Assembly (NCBI GenBank): GCA_937918935.1
Contig: CAKZSI010000004.1
Span: 1 to 64,000, forward strand
Direction: 5' to 3'
Length of the DNA stretch: 64,000 nucleotides
Source of the DNA: an uncultured Chloroflexales bacterium
Lineage (GTDB): Bacteria; Chloroflexota; Chloroflexia; Chloroflexales; Chloroflexaceae
The translations under genes were made by a program, and so were the position numbers. Under the pieces are notes generated by a model. The model ran no database searches. It was not told where the DNA came from and saw only the letters and a list, made by a program, of their open reading frames with translations. Of the stretch, positions 25,481-35,187 are shown in pieces (position 1 is the first letter of the stretch; the number at the start of each line of letters is the position of its first letter).

Positions 25481-26698
25481 ATGGATATCCTTAGCGGAAA
25501 GAAGTTGCTCCTGGGGGTCTGCGGCAGCATCGCGGCCTATAAGGTGGCCCAACTGGCGCGCGACCTGACCCTCGCCGGGGCGCAGGTTGATGTGGTGCTG
25601 ACCGCGGCGGCGGAGCGTTTTGTGGGCGCGGCAACGTTCCAGGCCCTCACCGGGCGAGCGGTGCTCAGCGATATGTGGGAACTGCCCGAAGACGGGGTGA
25701 TCGGCCACGTGAGCCTCGGCGCGCAGGCCGACGCAATCATTGTGGCGCCAGCCACGGCCCACACCATCGCGCGGATCGCTGCCGGCATGGCCGATGATCT
25801 CCTGACCACGACGATCCTCGCCGCCACGGGGCCGGTGCTCATCGCCCCGGCTATGAACCCGCTGATGTACGCCAATCCCGCCACCCGGGCGAACGTCGCC
25901 ACCCTCCGCGCCAGGGGCCTCACCGTGCTGGAGCCGGAAGAGGGCCGTATGGCCGAGCACGTGTCGGGCAAAGGGCGCCTGCCCGAACCGGCCAGGCTCG
26001 AAGGGGAGATCCGGGCGCTGCTGGGGCGGCATAGCGGGCCGCTGCGCGGGCAGCGGGTGGTGGTGACCGCTGGCGGCACCCGCGAGCCGATCGATCCGGT
26101 GCGCTTCGTCGGCAACCGCTCCTCGGGACAGATGGGCTATGCCCTGGCCGCTCGCGCGCGCGACCTGGGGGCAGGCGTGACGCTGGTGAGCGGTCCCACG
26201 GCCCTGCCCGCTCCGGCGGCGGTGAACGTGGTGCAGGTCGAAACGGCCCTGCAAATGCGCGACGCGGTGCAGACCGCCTGCGAGCACGCGAATATGCTGA
26301 TCATGAACGCCGCCGTGGCCGACTTCCGCCCGGCTGCGGCCGCCGAGAGCAAGATCAAGAAGCGCGGTGACGGAGGGCTGATCCTCGAACTGGTTCCCAA
26401 TCCCGACATCGTCGCCGGGTTCGCCCAGCGGCGCGATCTGTTCAAGGTGGGCTTCGCCGCCGAGACCGATGATTTGCTGGCAAATGCGCAGGGCAAACTG
26501 GAACGCAAGGGCCTCGATCTGATCGTCGCCAATGACGCGGTCGCCAGCATTGGGCGCCCGGACATCGCTCTGTACCTGGTTGACCACGAGGGTATCACCC
26601 CGCTGCCGCGCCAGCCGAAGACTGAGGCCGCGGCGGCCCTGCTCGACGCGATCGTGGCGCGCTACACAGCCTGGCGGGCCAACCGGACGCAAGCCTGA
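25481..26698 (+). CDS. coaBC: Bifunctional phosphopantothenoylcysteine decarboxylase/phosphopantothenate-cysteine ligase
   Basis: A 405-residue fusion enzyme for coenzyme A synthesis. The N-terminal flavoprotein half (CoaC, ~1-180) has LLGVCGSIAAYK, GHVSLGAQADA with the active His, and IAPAMNPLMY, the PXMNxxMW-type substrate motif. The C-terminal half (CoaB) has VVVTAGGTREPIDPVRFVGN followed by the RSSGQMGYALA motif, then the CTP-site segment SKIKKRGDG. Length and order are normal. It converts 4'-phosphopantothenate plus cysteine to 4'-phosphopantetheine. Its own promoter lies just upstream. Confidence 0.95.
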   Translation: MDILSGKKLLLGVCGSIAAYKVAQLARDLTLAGAQVDVVLTAAAERFVGAATFQALTGRAVLSDMWELPEDGVIGHVSLGAQADAIIVAPATAHTIARIAAGMADDLLTTTILAATGPVLIAPAMNPLMYANPATRANVATLRARGLTVLEPEEGRMAEHVSGKGRLPEPARLEGEIRALLGRHSGPLRGQRVVVTAGGTREPIDPVRFVGNRSSGQMGYALAARARDLGAGVTLVSGPTALPAPAAVNVVQVETALQMRDAVQTACEHANMLIMNAAVADFRPAAAAESKIKKRGDGGLILELVPNPDIVAGFAQRRDLFKVGFAAETDDLLANAQGKLERKGLDLIVANDAVASIGRPDIALYLVDHEGITPLPRQPKTEAAAALLDAIVARYTAWRANRTQA

Positions 26699-26746
26699 GG
26701 CAAGGTTTCGGAACGGCGCTGCTTCCATTACCGTCTGACGCCGAAC

Positions 26747-26820
26747 CGCCCCCTCCCTGACCCTCTCCTGGCAGGGGCGTGGCCAAACCTGGTTGCCCCA
26801 CCCTCCTCCAACCAGCGGTG
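26747..26820. repeat. Composite repeat, module plus palindrome
   Basis: CCCCCTCCCTGACCCTC, then GGCAGGGGCG, then the palindrome variant TGGCCAAACCTGGTTGCCCC (26780-26800) and CCCTCCTCCAACC. It shows the usual order of the composite element, downstream of coaBC. Confidence 0.6.
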
Positions 26821-26867
26821 AGTGAGGTGTCTGGAAAGGCTCTGACAACCGCGATGACAGGTTACCA

Positions 26868-28001
26868 ATGACGACCGAGCGACAGGAACCGCTTGAGACA
26901 AATAGCGCCCCGGCTGGCGCCACGGGCAATACGCCCTCCGGCAGAGTGTACGGCGCGCCGCCTCAGGCAACCCGGCGTCTGAGCAGTACCACGGGTCGTC
27001 AGCGCGCATCGCGGGCCGGACGCGGCGGCCCGTCGCGCGAGCACATCGAGGCGCTCATTCACGCGCTCGGCGATACTGGCCACCCGCTCCACACCGTCGC
27101 GGTTGACGAACTGGCCGCCATTGGAGCGCCGGCGGCGCCGGCGCTCAACGCGGTGATGGCCCCCAATCAGCCCTGGCTGACGATCTATCGCGCCGCCGAG
27201 GCCGCCGGCAGGATCGGGGACGCTCGCACCGTCGGCCCGCTCATCCAGGCGCTGAACCATCCCAACAGCAACGTTCGCTGGAGCGCCGTCCGCGCCCTGA
27301 GCCAGATCGGGGACGTGCGCGCCCTGTTGGAGTTGCGACGGATCGCCCAGACTGACCAGGGGCGAACGAGTTGGGGCGAGCCGGTTGCCGATACGGCCCG
27401 CAGCGCCCTCGACGAGATTCGCCGCCGCAGTGTGTGGGGGCAGGGGCTTGAATTGATTAAGACCGCGGTCGTTGCGGTGCTGATGATCTTCGCCCTGGCA
27501 CTGGCCTTCAGCGTGGTCAGCGCCTTGCGCGAAGAACTGGCCGGCTTTGGCCGGGTCATCCCCGGGCAAACCCAGATTCCCCAGTTCAGCCTGCCCACGG
27601 TGGCGCCAACGCCCGCCCTTGCCGCACCTACATCGGCGCCTGCGCAGGCACTGGCCACCGCCGTACCGACCATGGAACCCATCCTTGCGCCGACGACGGG
27701 AAGCGTCGCCACGAATGTAGTGACCGGCACGGTGCGCCAGGATGCCAATGTGCGGCCCTTCCCCGGCACCGACAACCAGCCGATCGGGCGGGTCAGCCTG
27801 GGTGACGAGATCATTTTCGTCGGGCGCAGCCAGAACAGCCAGTGGTACCTGATCCGCCTGGGGAGCCGGCGAAGCCCGGCCTCGGTGATCAACAGTCCCG
27901 ACGGCGCCGGCTGGGTCAACCAGGCCCTGCTCAGCCCGCCAACGGGTGACGTGCCCGTGCGCCAGCCGGAGGCGACGCCCGTTCCGACCGCCAGTCCATG
28001 A
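26868..28001 (+). CDS. HEAT-repeat, single-TM, SH3-domain protein
   Basis: A 377-residue protein. After a disordered N-terminus, residues ~58-190 form HEAT/PBS-lyase-type repeats (DELAAIGAPAAPALNAVM, EAAGRIGDARTVGPLIQAL, RALSQIGDVRALLEL). A membrane segment lies at ~203-225 (TAVVAVLMIFALALAFSVV), then a Pro/Ala/Thr-rich stalk, and a bacterial SH3-like domain at ~290-355 (VRQDANVRPFPGTDNQPIGRV). Orientation is probably HEAT inside, SH3 outside, where SH3 could bind cell wall. An adaptor role is inferred. Confidence 0.78.
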   Translation: MTTERQEPLETNSAPAGATGNTPSGRVYGAPPQATRRLSSTTGRQRASRAGRGGPSREHIEALIHALGDTGHPLHTVAVDELAAIGAPAAPALNAVMAPNQPWLTIYRAAEAAGRIGDARTVGPLIQALNHPNSNVRWSAVRALSQIGDVRALLELRRIAQTDQGRTSWGEPVADTARSALDEIRRRSVWGQGLELIKTAVVAVLMIFALALAFSVVSALREELAGFGRVIPGQTQIPQFSLPTVAPTPALAAPTSAPAQALATAVPTMEPILAPTTGSVATNVVTGTVRQDANVRPFPGTDNQPIGRVSLGDEIIFVGRSQNSQWYLIRLGSRRSPASVINSPDGAGWVNQALLSPPTGDVPVRQPEATPVPTASP

Positions 28002-28145
28002 GGTTCTGATTTTTTACCGCAAAGGACGGGGAGAGCAGCAGAGTCTGTTCAGGTCTGCGTATCTACGGCCAGAGCGCAGCGGATTCGGTCAGAAAAACCG
28101 GTTCATGAATCACACCAACGCCGAACCGGTCCTCTGGAACTGCAC

Positions 28146-30629
28146 TTGAAACACGCCCTTCAGACCAGGCGCTCGCTCCTAGCTCGCGCGCCAGCGCGCT
28201 TCGTTCCGGCCCTGACCCGGGCCGCGCTCGGTGTGTTTCTGATCGTGCTGCTCTCGCAGATCCCGGTCACCCACGTGGTCAATGTCGGCGGCGTTGACGC
28301 GGCCTACACTCAGGGCTTTTTCGACGCCGAGCGGCCCGGCGATCCCGGCGGTTCGCGCCCGTACCTGGAGGACGCCGAGGGCGGGGCCCGATGGAGCGGC
28401 GCGTCGGCGGCCCTGATCTTCCCTCAGGCGGGCCTGCCCGGCGAGGTCAGCCTGCGTTTGCGTGGCTGGCGCGAGAGCGGCCCACCTCCTCAGGTCATTC
28501 TGCTGCTGAATGGAGTTACAGAACTCGACCGCTTCCAGGCCAGTGGCGCATGGGAGGAGCGCCAGGTCCCCATCCGCGGCGGGTGGCTCAAGGCCACCGA
28601 CTTCTTCATCGAGATCCGCGCCGACACGACGCGCCTCGCCGATGGACGCGAGGCGGGCGTGCTGGTTGACCGGGCAATCTATCGCGTCGGGCCGGGCCTG
28701 ATCGCGCCCTATCCTGCCCAGGTCGCTTATGCCGCCGCGGTGGGCGCACTGCTCTGGGCGCTGTTGCGAGCCGGCGCCAACGCGCGGCGGGAGCGGATGG
28801 GACTCGGCCCCGTCGCCGCTCTGCTGGCCTACGGCCTGGCCTGGCTGCTGCTCTACCGCCTCCAGCCGCCACTCTACCCCTATCCGCTGCGGGTGCTGCC
28901 GCCGCTCACCGTGCTGACCCTCGGCGGCTTGCTGGCCCTGCGCGAGGGGCCGGCCCTGGCTGCACGCTGGCCGCGGCTTGTCAGCGTCGCGGCCCCCATC
29001 GCTGTGATCGGACTGTGGACCGCAGCGACCCTGGTCCTCGCCCAACGGCACGTCACCCTCTCCCGTCCAGGGGTGGAGAACGATTTTCGCGTCTTTGCCA
29101 CGCGCGACACACTGGCCGGCGTCTTCCAGGCCGACGGGTTCTACAACCTGGGGTACCCGCTGTTGCTCTGGCTGGCGCGGCCGTTCTTCGAGGGCAACGC
29201 CTTTCTGGCGGGCCGCTTCCTGGCGGCGTTGAGCGGGACGGCGCTGCTCGCTGCGGGGTACTGGCTCGCCCGGGTTATGCTGCCGCCCGGCCCGGCCCTG
29301 CTGGCCCTGCTGGCCCTGGCGCTGAACGGCCTGGTGGCGCGGTACGGGCTGTACCTGGGCAGCGACATGCCCTTTGCCGCCTGCGTGACCCTGAGCGTGG
29401 CAGCCCTGGCAGCCGCGCTCGGGAAGGGATCAAACCTGTATACCAATGCGCCCCTGACCTCCTCGCCTTCCCAACGTCACGAACCGATTATGTGGAGAGA
29501 AGGTAAAGCGAGCATCGCCGACCCTGAACCAGGCCAGACGACGAGCGAACCGGATGGACGCGCCACGCTGTGGCTCGCCGCCGTTGCCGGTCTTGCCGGG
29601 GGACTGGCCTTCTTGATGCGCCACCCCGGGCTGATCCTGCTGCCCTGGGGCGCCATCGCGCTGCTGCTGACAGCCCGCTCGCGCCCCAGCAGGCTGGCGG
29701 CGGTCTTCGCCGGCGCGATGCTCGCCGCCATGCTGCCGCAACTCATCGTCAACACGATCGGGACCGGCAACCCGCTCTACAATCAACAGGCCAAGAACAT
29801 CTGGCTGGCAGTGTACGGCAACACCGACTGGAGGCGCTGGGAGGAAGCGCCCAACGACATCGGGTTGACCGAGGTGGTGCTGCGCGACCCGGCGCGCTTT
29901 CTGGAAAACTGGTGGCGCAACGTGATCGGCTACACCGGCAGCGGGGCCGAAGACACCAGCGAGTTTGGGCGCGCCTGGCAACTGCGCCTGCTCGGCTGGC
30001 CGGCCAACTGGCTCGCCGCGGGGGGGCTGCTGGGCTGGCTGTTGCTGCTGATCCGGCGGAGTGACCAGGATCTGCGGGGACCCGCGGCGTTGCTGATCCT
30101 CATCGCCGGATACGTCACACTGGTCAGTACAGCTTTCAGCCTGCAGCGCTTCTTTCTGCCGCTGGCGCCGATCTACGCCGTCGCGGCTGGCTGGAGCTTG
30201 TGGCGGCTGGCGCGCGGCGGTCGGTTGCTGCTCGGCACGAGCCTGACGCTGGTTGTGGTACTATGGGGCGGTTACGAAAGCGGGGCGCGCTACGTCCTGG
30301 CACAGCAACCTGCCGAGGAGGTTGCGGCGATCCGCATGGTGGAAGCGGCAACCGCCCCCGGCAACCCGATTGCCGCGCGGGTGTCGGAGCGGCTGCCCCT
30401 GGCCAAGTATTCGGCCATTGCCCATCGCGTGGTTGACTGGCCCCCGCACGTCATGGCCGGAGCGGCAATAGGCGCCGAGGATGTCGCCGCGGTACGTGCC
30501 GCGGGAGCGCGCTACCTGCTATGGGATGAGACGGCGGGGCCTCCGCCGCTGCCCGATCTGGACGCGGCGCGGCTGAGCGCGAGTGGGCGGTATGGGTTGT
30601 ACCACCTGGGAACGGGAGCGGGAGACTGA
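28146..30629 (+). CDS. GT-C family membrane glycosyltransferase (GT39/83-like)
   Basis: An ~827-residue protein with an N-terminal signal-anchor, an extracytoplasmic region of about 130 residues, and ten or more membrane helices. Residues ~310-420 (TLAGVFQADGFYNLGYPLLLWLARPFF.. and the helices after it) are typical of the ArnT/PMT clan that uses polyprenyl-phosphate sugars. A hydrophilic, lower-GC insertion at ~430-470 interrupts the helices. The start is uncertain: TTG at 28146 with no clear ribosome site. It heads a glycan-assembly run that continues to 35018. Confidence 0.72.
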   Translation: MKHALQTRRSLLARAPARFVPALTRAALGVFLIVLLSQIPVTHVVNVGGVDAAYTQGFFDAERPGDPGGSRPYLEDAEGGARWSGASAALIFPQAGLPGEVSLRLRGWRESGPPPQVILLLNGVTELDRFQASGAWEERQVPIRGGWLKATDFFIEIRADTTRLADGREAGVLVDRAIYRVGPGLIAPYPAQVAYAAAVGALLWALLRAGANARRERMGLGPVAALLAYGLAWLLLYRLQPPLYPYPLRVLPPLTVLTLGGLLALREGPALAARWPRLVSVAAPIAVIGLWTAATLVLAQRHVTLSRPGVENDFRVFATRDTLAGVFQADGFYNLGYPLLLWLARPFFEGNAFLAGRFLAALSGTALLAAGYWLARVMLPPGPALLALLALALNGLVARYGLYLGSDMPFAACVTLSVAALAAALGKGSNLYTNAPLTSSPSQRHEPIMWREGKASIADPEPGQTTSEPDGRATLWLAAVAGLAGGLAFLMRHPGLILLPWGAIALLLTARSRPSRLAAVFAGAMLAAMLPQLIVNTIGTGNPLYNQQAKNIWLAVYGNTDWRRWEEAPNDIGLTEVVLRDPARFLENWWRNVIGYTGSGAEDTSEFGRAWQLRLLGWPANWLAAGGLLGWLLLLIRRSDQDLRGPAALLILIAGYVTLVSTAFSLQRFFLPLAPIYAVAAGWSLWRLARGGRLLLGTSLTLVVVLWGGYESGARYVLAQQPAEEVAAIRMVEAATAPGNPIAARVSERLPLAKYSAIAHRVVDWPPHVMAGAAIGAEDVAAVRAAGARYLLWDETAGPPPLPDLDAARLSASGRYGLYHLGTGAGD

Positions 30630-30750
30630 AGGGAGTCCTGGTCCTCACCCAGCCCCTTCTGGTTCCGCCTGCGGTAAAGGGGGAGGGAGCGCCGAGCGCA
30701 ACAAGGTGAGAGCGCGTGAGGAGCGGCATCCCACTGCCAGTTGGAGAGGT

Positions 30751-30773
30751 GTGGGGAAACCAGTCTTTCCCAC
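30751..30773. repeat. Dispersed palindrome copy
   Basis: GTGGGGAAACC then AGTCTTTCCCAC, a diverged copy of the GGGGAAACC/GGTTTCCCC palindrome between the two GT-C genes. Confidence 0.55.
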
Positions 30774-30806
30774 GTCCTGGCCTACAGAGAACGTCGAAGT
30801 AATGGC

Positions 30807-33089
30807 ATGCACACGGCACATGCAACAACCTCTGGAGGCAAGGTAAGCGGAGCGACCCGCGGCATAGCGGTGGCCTTGCCGCGCGTTTCGGCCACTGCGC
30901 TGTACCTGGCGGCGCTGGTGCTGCTGGGACTGGGCTTGCGGCTCTGGTTCATCGCCGTCAACGACATCGATCCGCGCTTCTCGGCGGCCGATGATGGCGA
31001 CTACTACCAGCGGGCGCTGCGCCTGGCCGCCACCGGGGAATACCTGGACAACTCGTGGCTGATCCGGCCGCCCGGCCACGTCTTTTTCTTCGCCGCGATG
31101 CTGAAGACAGCGATGATTCTGGGCGATCCGCCCCTGGGCATCGCCATGATCCGCGGCATGCAGGTGGCCCTGTCGCTGCTGCTCGTTCCCGTGGGCTACG
31201 ACATGGCCCGGCGCCTGTTCAGCCGGGAGGCGGGACTGATCTTCGCCACGGTGCTGGCGGTCTGGTTTCCGCTGGTGGAACTGCCGGCGCTGATCCTGAG
31301 CGAACCGCTCTTCTTCTTCGCCCTGGTGCTGAGTTGCTGGGCGCTGGTGCGCTGGCGCGACAGCCGGCGCTGGCCCTGGCTGGCCGGCGCGGGCGCGACG
31401 CTGGCGGTGGCGGCCCTGGCGCGCTCGCCGGCCCTCTACGCCGCGGTCTTTGTGCTGGGGTTCCTGCTGTGGGAAACGGCCCGCGGCGACCAGCGCCCGT
31501 CTGGCCGGCGCGCGGCGCGGCTGCGCTCCTGGCTGCGGCGCTTCGTGGTCGCCGCGGCGATCTTTTTGCTGCCCTTCGCGGCGATCATCGCCCCGTGGAC
31601 GGTACGGAACTACGTCACCTATAACCGCTTGATCATCATTGACACCCTGGGGCCGGTGAACCTGTGGATGGCCATGAGCGACGCGGTGAACTCGGGCCGG
31701 GGCGAAGGCGAGGCCAAGGCCATTCTGGCCGCCATTCCCCAGGAGGAGCGGCAGGACTTCGTGAGCGCCGACATCCGGCGTATTCTGAACGAAGAGCCGT
31801 GGCGGCTCACGCGCAATTTCTGGCCCCATTTTCAGCACATCTGGAAGGCGCAGTTCATCGAGGATTACTTCGTCAAGGTCAGTTTCTTCACCCGGCCGCT
31901 GCGCGAGGTGTGGATCATCGGCGCCGTGGGGGATGTGCTCTGGCTGATCTTCAGCACGGCGAGCGTGTTTGCCCTGGCCGCGCGCCCGCGGGAGGGCGGC
32001 TTCCGGCTGCTGGCCCTGGGCTGGATCGCCTACTCGTGCCTGACGGTGATGCTCATCCATGTCGAACCGCGCTACCTGCTGCCGATCTGGCTGTTCATGG
32101 CCCTCTACGGCGCGGCGACGCCGGGGGCGCTGTGGAACTGGCTGGTGCTCCGGCGGCGCGACGGGGCGGCAGCGCGCGCTGAGGCCCGGGCCTACCTGCG
32201 CTCACCGTGGGGCGTGGCGGGCATGCTCCTCTGCGCGGCCTTCCTGTTCCTGGTCTTCAGCTATCGCGACTACCCGCGCATCATCGCCGCGGGCGCGCAG
32301 CGGGAGTGGCACCGCGCCGCCGCCCTGAATGCCTACCGCCAGGGCGACTACTCTGGCGCGATCGCGGCCTACGAGCGCATGCTCGCTGCCGACCCCGACT
32401 TCGTTGATGGGCGCACCGAACTGGCCCTGCTCTACCTGGAACTGGGCGACTACGATCGGGGCTGGGAGGTCCTCGGCACGCGCCACACCCACCGTGGCGA
32501 CGTGGTGCGCGGAGCGCTGGCGCGGGCACAGGGCAACCACGAACTGGCGCGTTTTTTCTTTGAAGATGCCGAGGTGCGCGCCGGCGAGGACGTGCAGAAA
32601 CTGGCCATGGAGTGGCTGCACCCCGCGCCGCTCACTGCCCTGCGCCTGGGCAATGGGCTTGACTTCGGCTATCTCGATGGCTTCTCCTTCGGGGAAGCGT
32701 TGCCCGCGGGCGAGGGCGGGCCACGCACCTACCGCTGGCTGCAGAACCGGGGCATCATTCGTTTGCCCCTGCCTGAACCGTTAAGCGCGGGCGCGGTGCT
32801 CCGGCTGCGGCTGGCGGGCGGTCTGCCCGGTGATACGCCATTGAGCCTGATGGTCGGCGAGGAGCGCATGACCCTGCCGGCGCGTGGGGGCGAGTGGCGC
32901 GTCTATCGCGTCGCGGTGCCCGGCAGCCTGAACGGGGCCAGCCAGTTGGAGATCCGGCTGGCGGCTCCGACCTTCATTCCGGTGCAGCGCAACCGCGCCA
33001 GCGGCGACGCGCGCATGCTCAGCGTGATGATCAGCGACGTGGCCGTAGAACAACCGGCCCCCACGCCCACCGCGCAGGAACAGCCATGA
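30807..33089 (+). CDS. GT-C membrane glycosyltransferase with TPR and beta-rich C-terminal domains
   Basis: A 760-residue protein. Residues ~20-480 are a PMT/GT39-like membrane domain: DDGDYYQRALRL gives the first-loop acidic motif and IRPPGHVFFFAAML follows. After the last helix (~475) come TPR-like repeats (~495-560, AALNAYRQGDYSGAIAAYERMLAADPDFVDGRTELALLY). A beta-rich domain (~600-755) resembles jelly-roll carbohydrate-binding modules. The ATG at 30807 is the first in frame before the membrane domain; its ribosome site is weak. The stop overlaps the next gene's ATG (ATGA), giving coupling to a Dpm-like GT2. Confidence 0.78.
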   Translation: MHTAHATTSGGKVSGATRGIAVALPRVSATALYLAALVLLGLGLRLWFIAVNDIDPRFSAADDGDYYQRALRLAATGEYLDNSWLIRPPGHVFFFAAMLKTAMILGDPPLGIAMIRGMQVALSLLLVPVGYDMARRLFSREAGLIFATVLAVWFPLVELPALILSEPLFFFALVLSCWALVRWRDSRRWPWLAGAGATLAVAALARSPALYAAVFVLGFLLWETARGDQRPSGRRAARLRSWLRRFVVAAAIFLLPFAAIIAPWTVRNYVTYNRLIIIDTLGPVNLWMAMSDAVNSGRGEGEAKAILAAIPQEERQDFVSADIRRILNEEPWRLTRNFWPHFQHIWKAQFIEDYFVKVSFFTRPLREVWIIGAVGDVLWLIFSTASVFALAARPREGGFRLLALGWIAYSCLTVMLIHVEPRYLLPIWLFMALYGAATPGALWNWLVLRRRDGAAARAEARAYLRSPWGVAGMLLCAAFLFLVFSYRDYPRIIAAGAQREWHRAAALNAYRQGDYSGAIAAYERMLAADPDFVDGRTELALLYLELGDYDRGWEVLGTRHTHRGDVVRGALARAQGNHELARFFFEDAEVRAGEDVQKLAMEWLHPAPLTALRLGNGLDFGYLDGFSFGEALPAGEGGPRTYRWLQNRGIIRLPLPEPLSAGAVLRLRLAGGLPGDTPLSLMVGEERMTLPARGGEWRVYRVAVPGSLNGASQLEIRLAAPTFIPVQRNRASGDARMLSVMISDVAVEQPAPTPTAQEQP

Positions 33090-34009
33090 GCCTGGCCATC
33101 CCAGAGGCAACCACCCGGCCCGAGACGCCGCAAACCTACCCCTTCAGCGTCAGCGTGGTGATTCCCGCCTTCAACGAGTCCCACAACATCGGCGCCGTGG
33201 TACAGCGCGTCCGCGCCGCCCTGCCCGACGCCGAGATCCTGGTAGTGGACGATGCTTCCCAGGACGGGACGGCCGCTGCGGCGCTGGCCGCCGGGGCGCG
33301 TGTCGAACGCCATCCCGTCAATCGGGGCAACGGCGCCGCCGTCAAGACGGGCATCCGCAGGGCCAGCGGCGAGGTAATCCTGCTGATGGACGCCGATGGC
33401 CAGATGGACCCGCGCTACATCCCCGACCTCCTCGGCGGCATCGCCGCCGGCTACGATATGGTCGTCGGCGCGCGCAGCCGCGAGACCCAGGGCGACACCC
33501 TGGCACGCCGCCTCGGCAACCGCGCCCTGGACGCGCTCGGGGCCTACCTGGTCGAAGCCGAGGTGCGCGACCTGACCAGCGGCTATCGGGCCATGCGCCG
33601 TGAGGTGATCATGGAGTTCCTGCACCTGCTCCCGAACCGGTACTCCTACCCGACCACCAGCACCCTGAGCCTGCTCAAGGCCGGCTACTGCGTGGGCTTT
33701 GTGAGCATCGAGGGCCAGCGGCGGCGAGGCGGACGGAGCGGCCAGAAACTCTTCAAGAACGGGGTCCGGTTCGGGCTGATCATCCTGCGGATCATCTCCC
33801 TGTTCGCGCCCCTGCGGGTCTACTTTCCGATTGCGCTGGGCATGTTCTTGTTGAGCCTGCTGGCCTACATCGCCAGCGTGGCGGTCAGCGGCGTCTGGCT
33901 GAAGATCCCCAACGCTACGGCTGCCCTGTTCGTTGGCGGCATTATCGTCTTTATGTTCGGCCTGCTCGCCGAACAGATCGCCGCGCTGCGGTTCCAGCGG
34001 CGCGAGTGA
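33086..34009 (+). CDS. GT2 polyprenyl-phosphate sugar synthase (Dpm1-like)
   Basis: A 307-residue GT-A enzyme: VVIPAFNESHNIGAVV, VVDDASQDGT, LLMDADGQMDP (DxD) and DLTSGYRAMRR mark the dolichol-phosphate mannose synthase group. Two hydrophobic segments at the C-terminus anchor it. It would load a sugar onto polyprenyl phosphate, making the donor that the neighbouring GT-C enzymes need. Start and upstream stop overlap by 4 nt, and the next gene begins 4 nt after its stop, so this is one operon. Confidence 0.87.
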   Translation: MSLAIPEATTRPETPQTYPFSVSVVIPAFNESHNIGAVVQRVRAALPDAEILVVDDASQDGTAAAALAAGARVERHPVNRGNGAAVKTGIRRASGEVILLMDADGQMDPRYIPDLLGGIAAGYDMVVGARSRETQGDTLARRLGNRALDALGAYLVEAEVRDLTSGYRAMRREVIMEFLHLLPNRYSYPTTSTLSLLKAGYCVGFVSIEGQRRRGGRSGQKLFKNGVRFGLIILRIISLFAPLRVYFPIALGMFLLSLLAYIASVAVSGVWLKIPNATAALFVGGIIVFMFGLLAEQIAALRFQRRE

Positions 34010-34013
34010 GCGC

Positions 34014-35018
34014 ATGAAAAAGTATCTCCCCCTCCTGCTGCGCCTGCTCGGTCCCGCACTGCTCATACTCTTCCTGGCCAACGCCAACCTTGAGCAGCTC
34101 TGGGACAGCCTGCGTACTGCGCGGGCCTGGCCCATCGCCCTCTCGCTCCTGCTCATGCCCCCCTTCGTGCTGATCAAGTCCTGGCGCTGGCTGCGGATCA
34201 TGCGCGAAGCAGGGCTGCACCTCGACTTCCGTACCGCCTGCGGCCTCTACACCGTCGGGCTGTTCTACGGCGCCACCACACCCGGACAGGCCGGCGACCT
34301 GCTCAAGGGCGTCTACCTGCACGACCGGGGGCAACCGCTGGCGCCGGCGATGCTGAGCGTGGTGCTCGATCGCCTGTTCGACCTGCTGGTGATGGCCGCG
34401 TTCGGCACGCTGGGCATCTTCGCGCTGGGCCGCCTGCTGCCCAGCCGCGAGTTGCAAACCGCGCTGGTGCTGGCCATGGCCCTGGGCCTGGCGGCGCTGA
34501 CGGTGGTGCTGGTTGCGCGGGGACCACGAACATGGATGCTGACGGTCGCGCTGCCCCGCTTCGCCCCGGGCTTCACTGCCACCCTGAGCCGCTGGAACAG
34601 CCAGCTCCACGGCCTCAGTCTGCGCCCGGCGTTGATTATCGAGCTAACACTGCTCTCCCTCGGCTCGGCGGCCTTCACCTTCCTGCGCCTCTGGCTGCTC
34701 TTCCTGGCCCTGGGGCTTGATCGCGTACCCTTGCCGGTGGTGGTGGGCGTCTCGGCGCTGATCGCCGTGCTCCAGGTCCTGCCAATCTCGATTGCCGGCG
34801 TGGGCGTGCGCGACGCGGCGCTGATCGCTGTGCTCCTGCCATATGGATACCAGACCGAGCAGGCCCTGGCGCTCTCGGCGCTCTTTCTGCTGATCAATGT
34901 GCAGCATATTGCGGCAGGCTTTATTGTCTCCTTCTGGTACCCCCTGGCTCAGCGGCCCGCACCGGCAACTGACTCTGCGCGCGATGGCAACGCCGCGGCG
35001 GGATCGAGCGAACGGTAA
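34014..35018 (+). CDS. Lysylphosphatidylglycerol synthase-like membrane protein (UPF0104)
   Basis: A 334-residue protein with about eight helices, of the AglD/LPG-synthase transmembrane (UPF0104) family. GLFYGATTPGQAGDLLKGVYL and the late VLPISIAGVGVRDAALI are the family's two best motifs. Only the membrane part is present; the soluble aminoacyltransferase domain of MprF is absent. In glycan loci such proteins are suspected lipid flippases or accessory factors. It lies 4 nt after the Dpm-like gene and closes the operon. Confidence 0.85.
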   Translation: MKKYLPLLLRLLGPALLILFLANANLEQLWDSLRTARAWPIALSLLLMPPFVLIKSWRWLRIMREAGLHLDFRTACGLYTVGLFYGATTPGQAGDLLKGVYLHDRGQPLAPAMLSVVLDRLFDLLVMAAFGTLGIFALGRLLPSRELQTALVLAMALGLAALTVVLVARGPRTWMLTVALPRFAPGFTATLSRWNSQLHGLSLRPALIIELTLLSLGSAAFTFLRLWLLFLALGLDRVPLPVVVGVSALIAVLQVLPISIAGVGVRDAALIAVLLPYGYQTEQALALSALFLLINVQHIAAGFIVSFWYPLAQRPAPATDSARDGNAAAGSSER

Positions 35019-35037
35019 TAACCGGCGGAAGAGGGCA

Positions 35038-35046
35038 TGCTACAAT
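35038..35046 (+). promoter_or_regulatory. Extended -10 promoter TGC-TACAAT
   Basis: TGCTACAAT lies 142 nt before the methyltransferase ATG and just after the glycan operon. A palindrome copy (35076-35098) lies in the resulting leader. Confidence 0.5.
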
Positions 35047-35075
35047 GAGAAAAGAGTGATAGCGAGATTAGAGAG

Positions 35076-35098
35076 GTGGGTAAACCGGGGTTCCTCAC
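35076..35098. repeat. Dispersed palindrome copy
   Basis: GTGGGTAAACC..GGTTCCTCAC, a diverged copy of the palindrome family, placed in the leader of the methyltransferase gene. Confidence 0.5.
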
Positions 35099-35187
35099 TC
35101 CTCGGCTCGCCGGGAGGGCTTCGCTTTCCACCACGGTTGTGCGGCCGGTCAGCACCGGCCAGACAGGCAAGCGCCGACCAGGCATGT

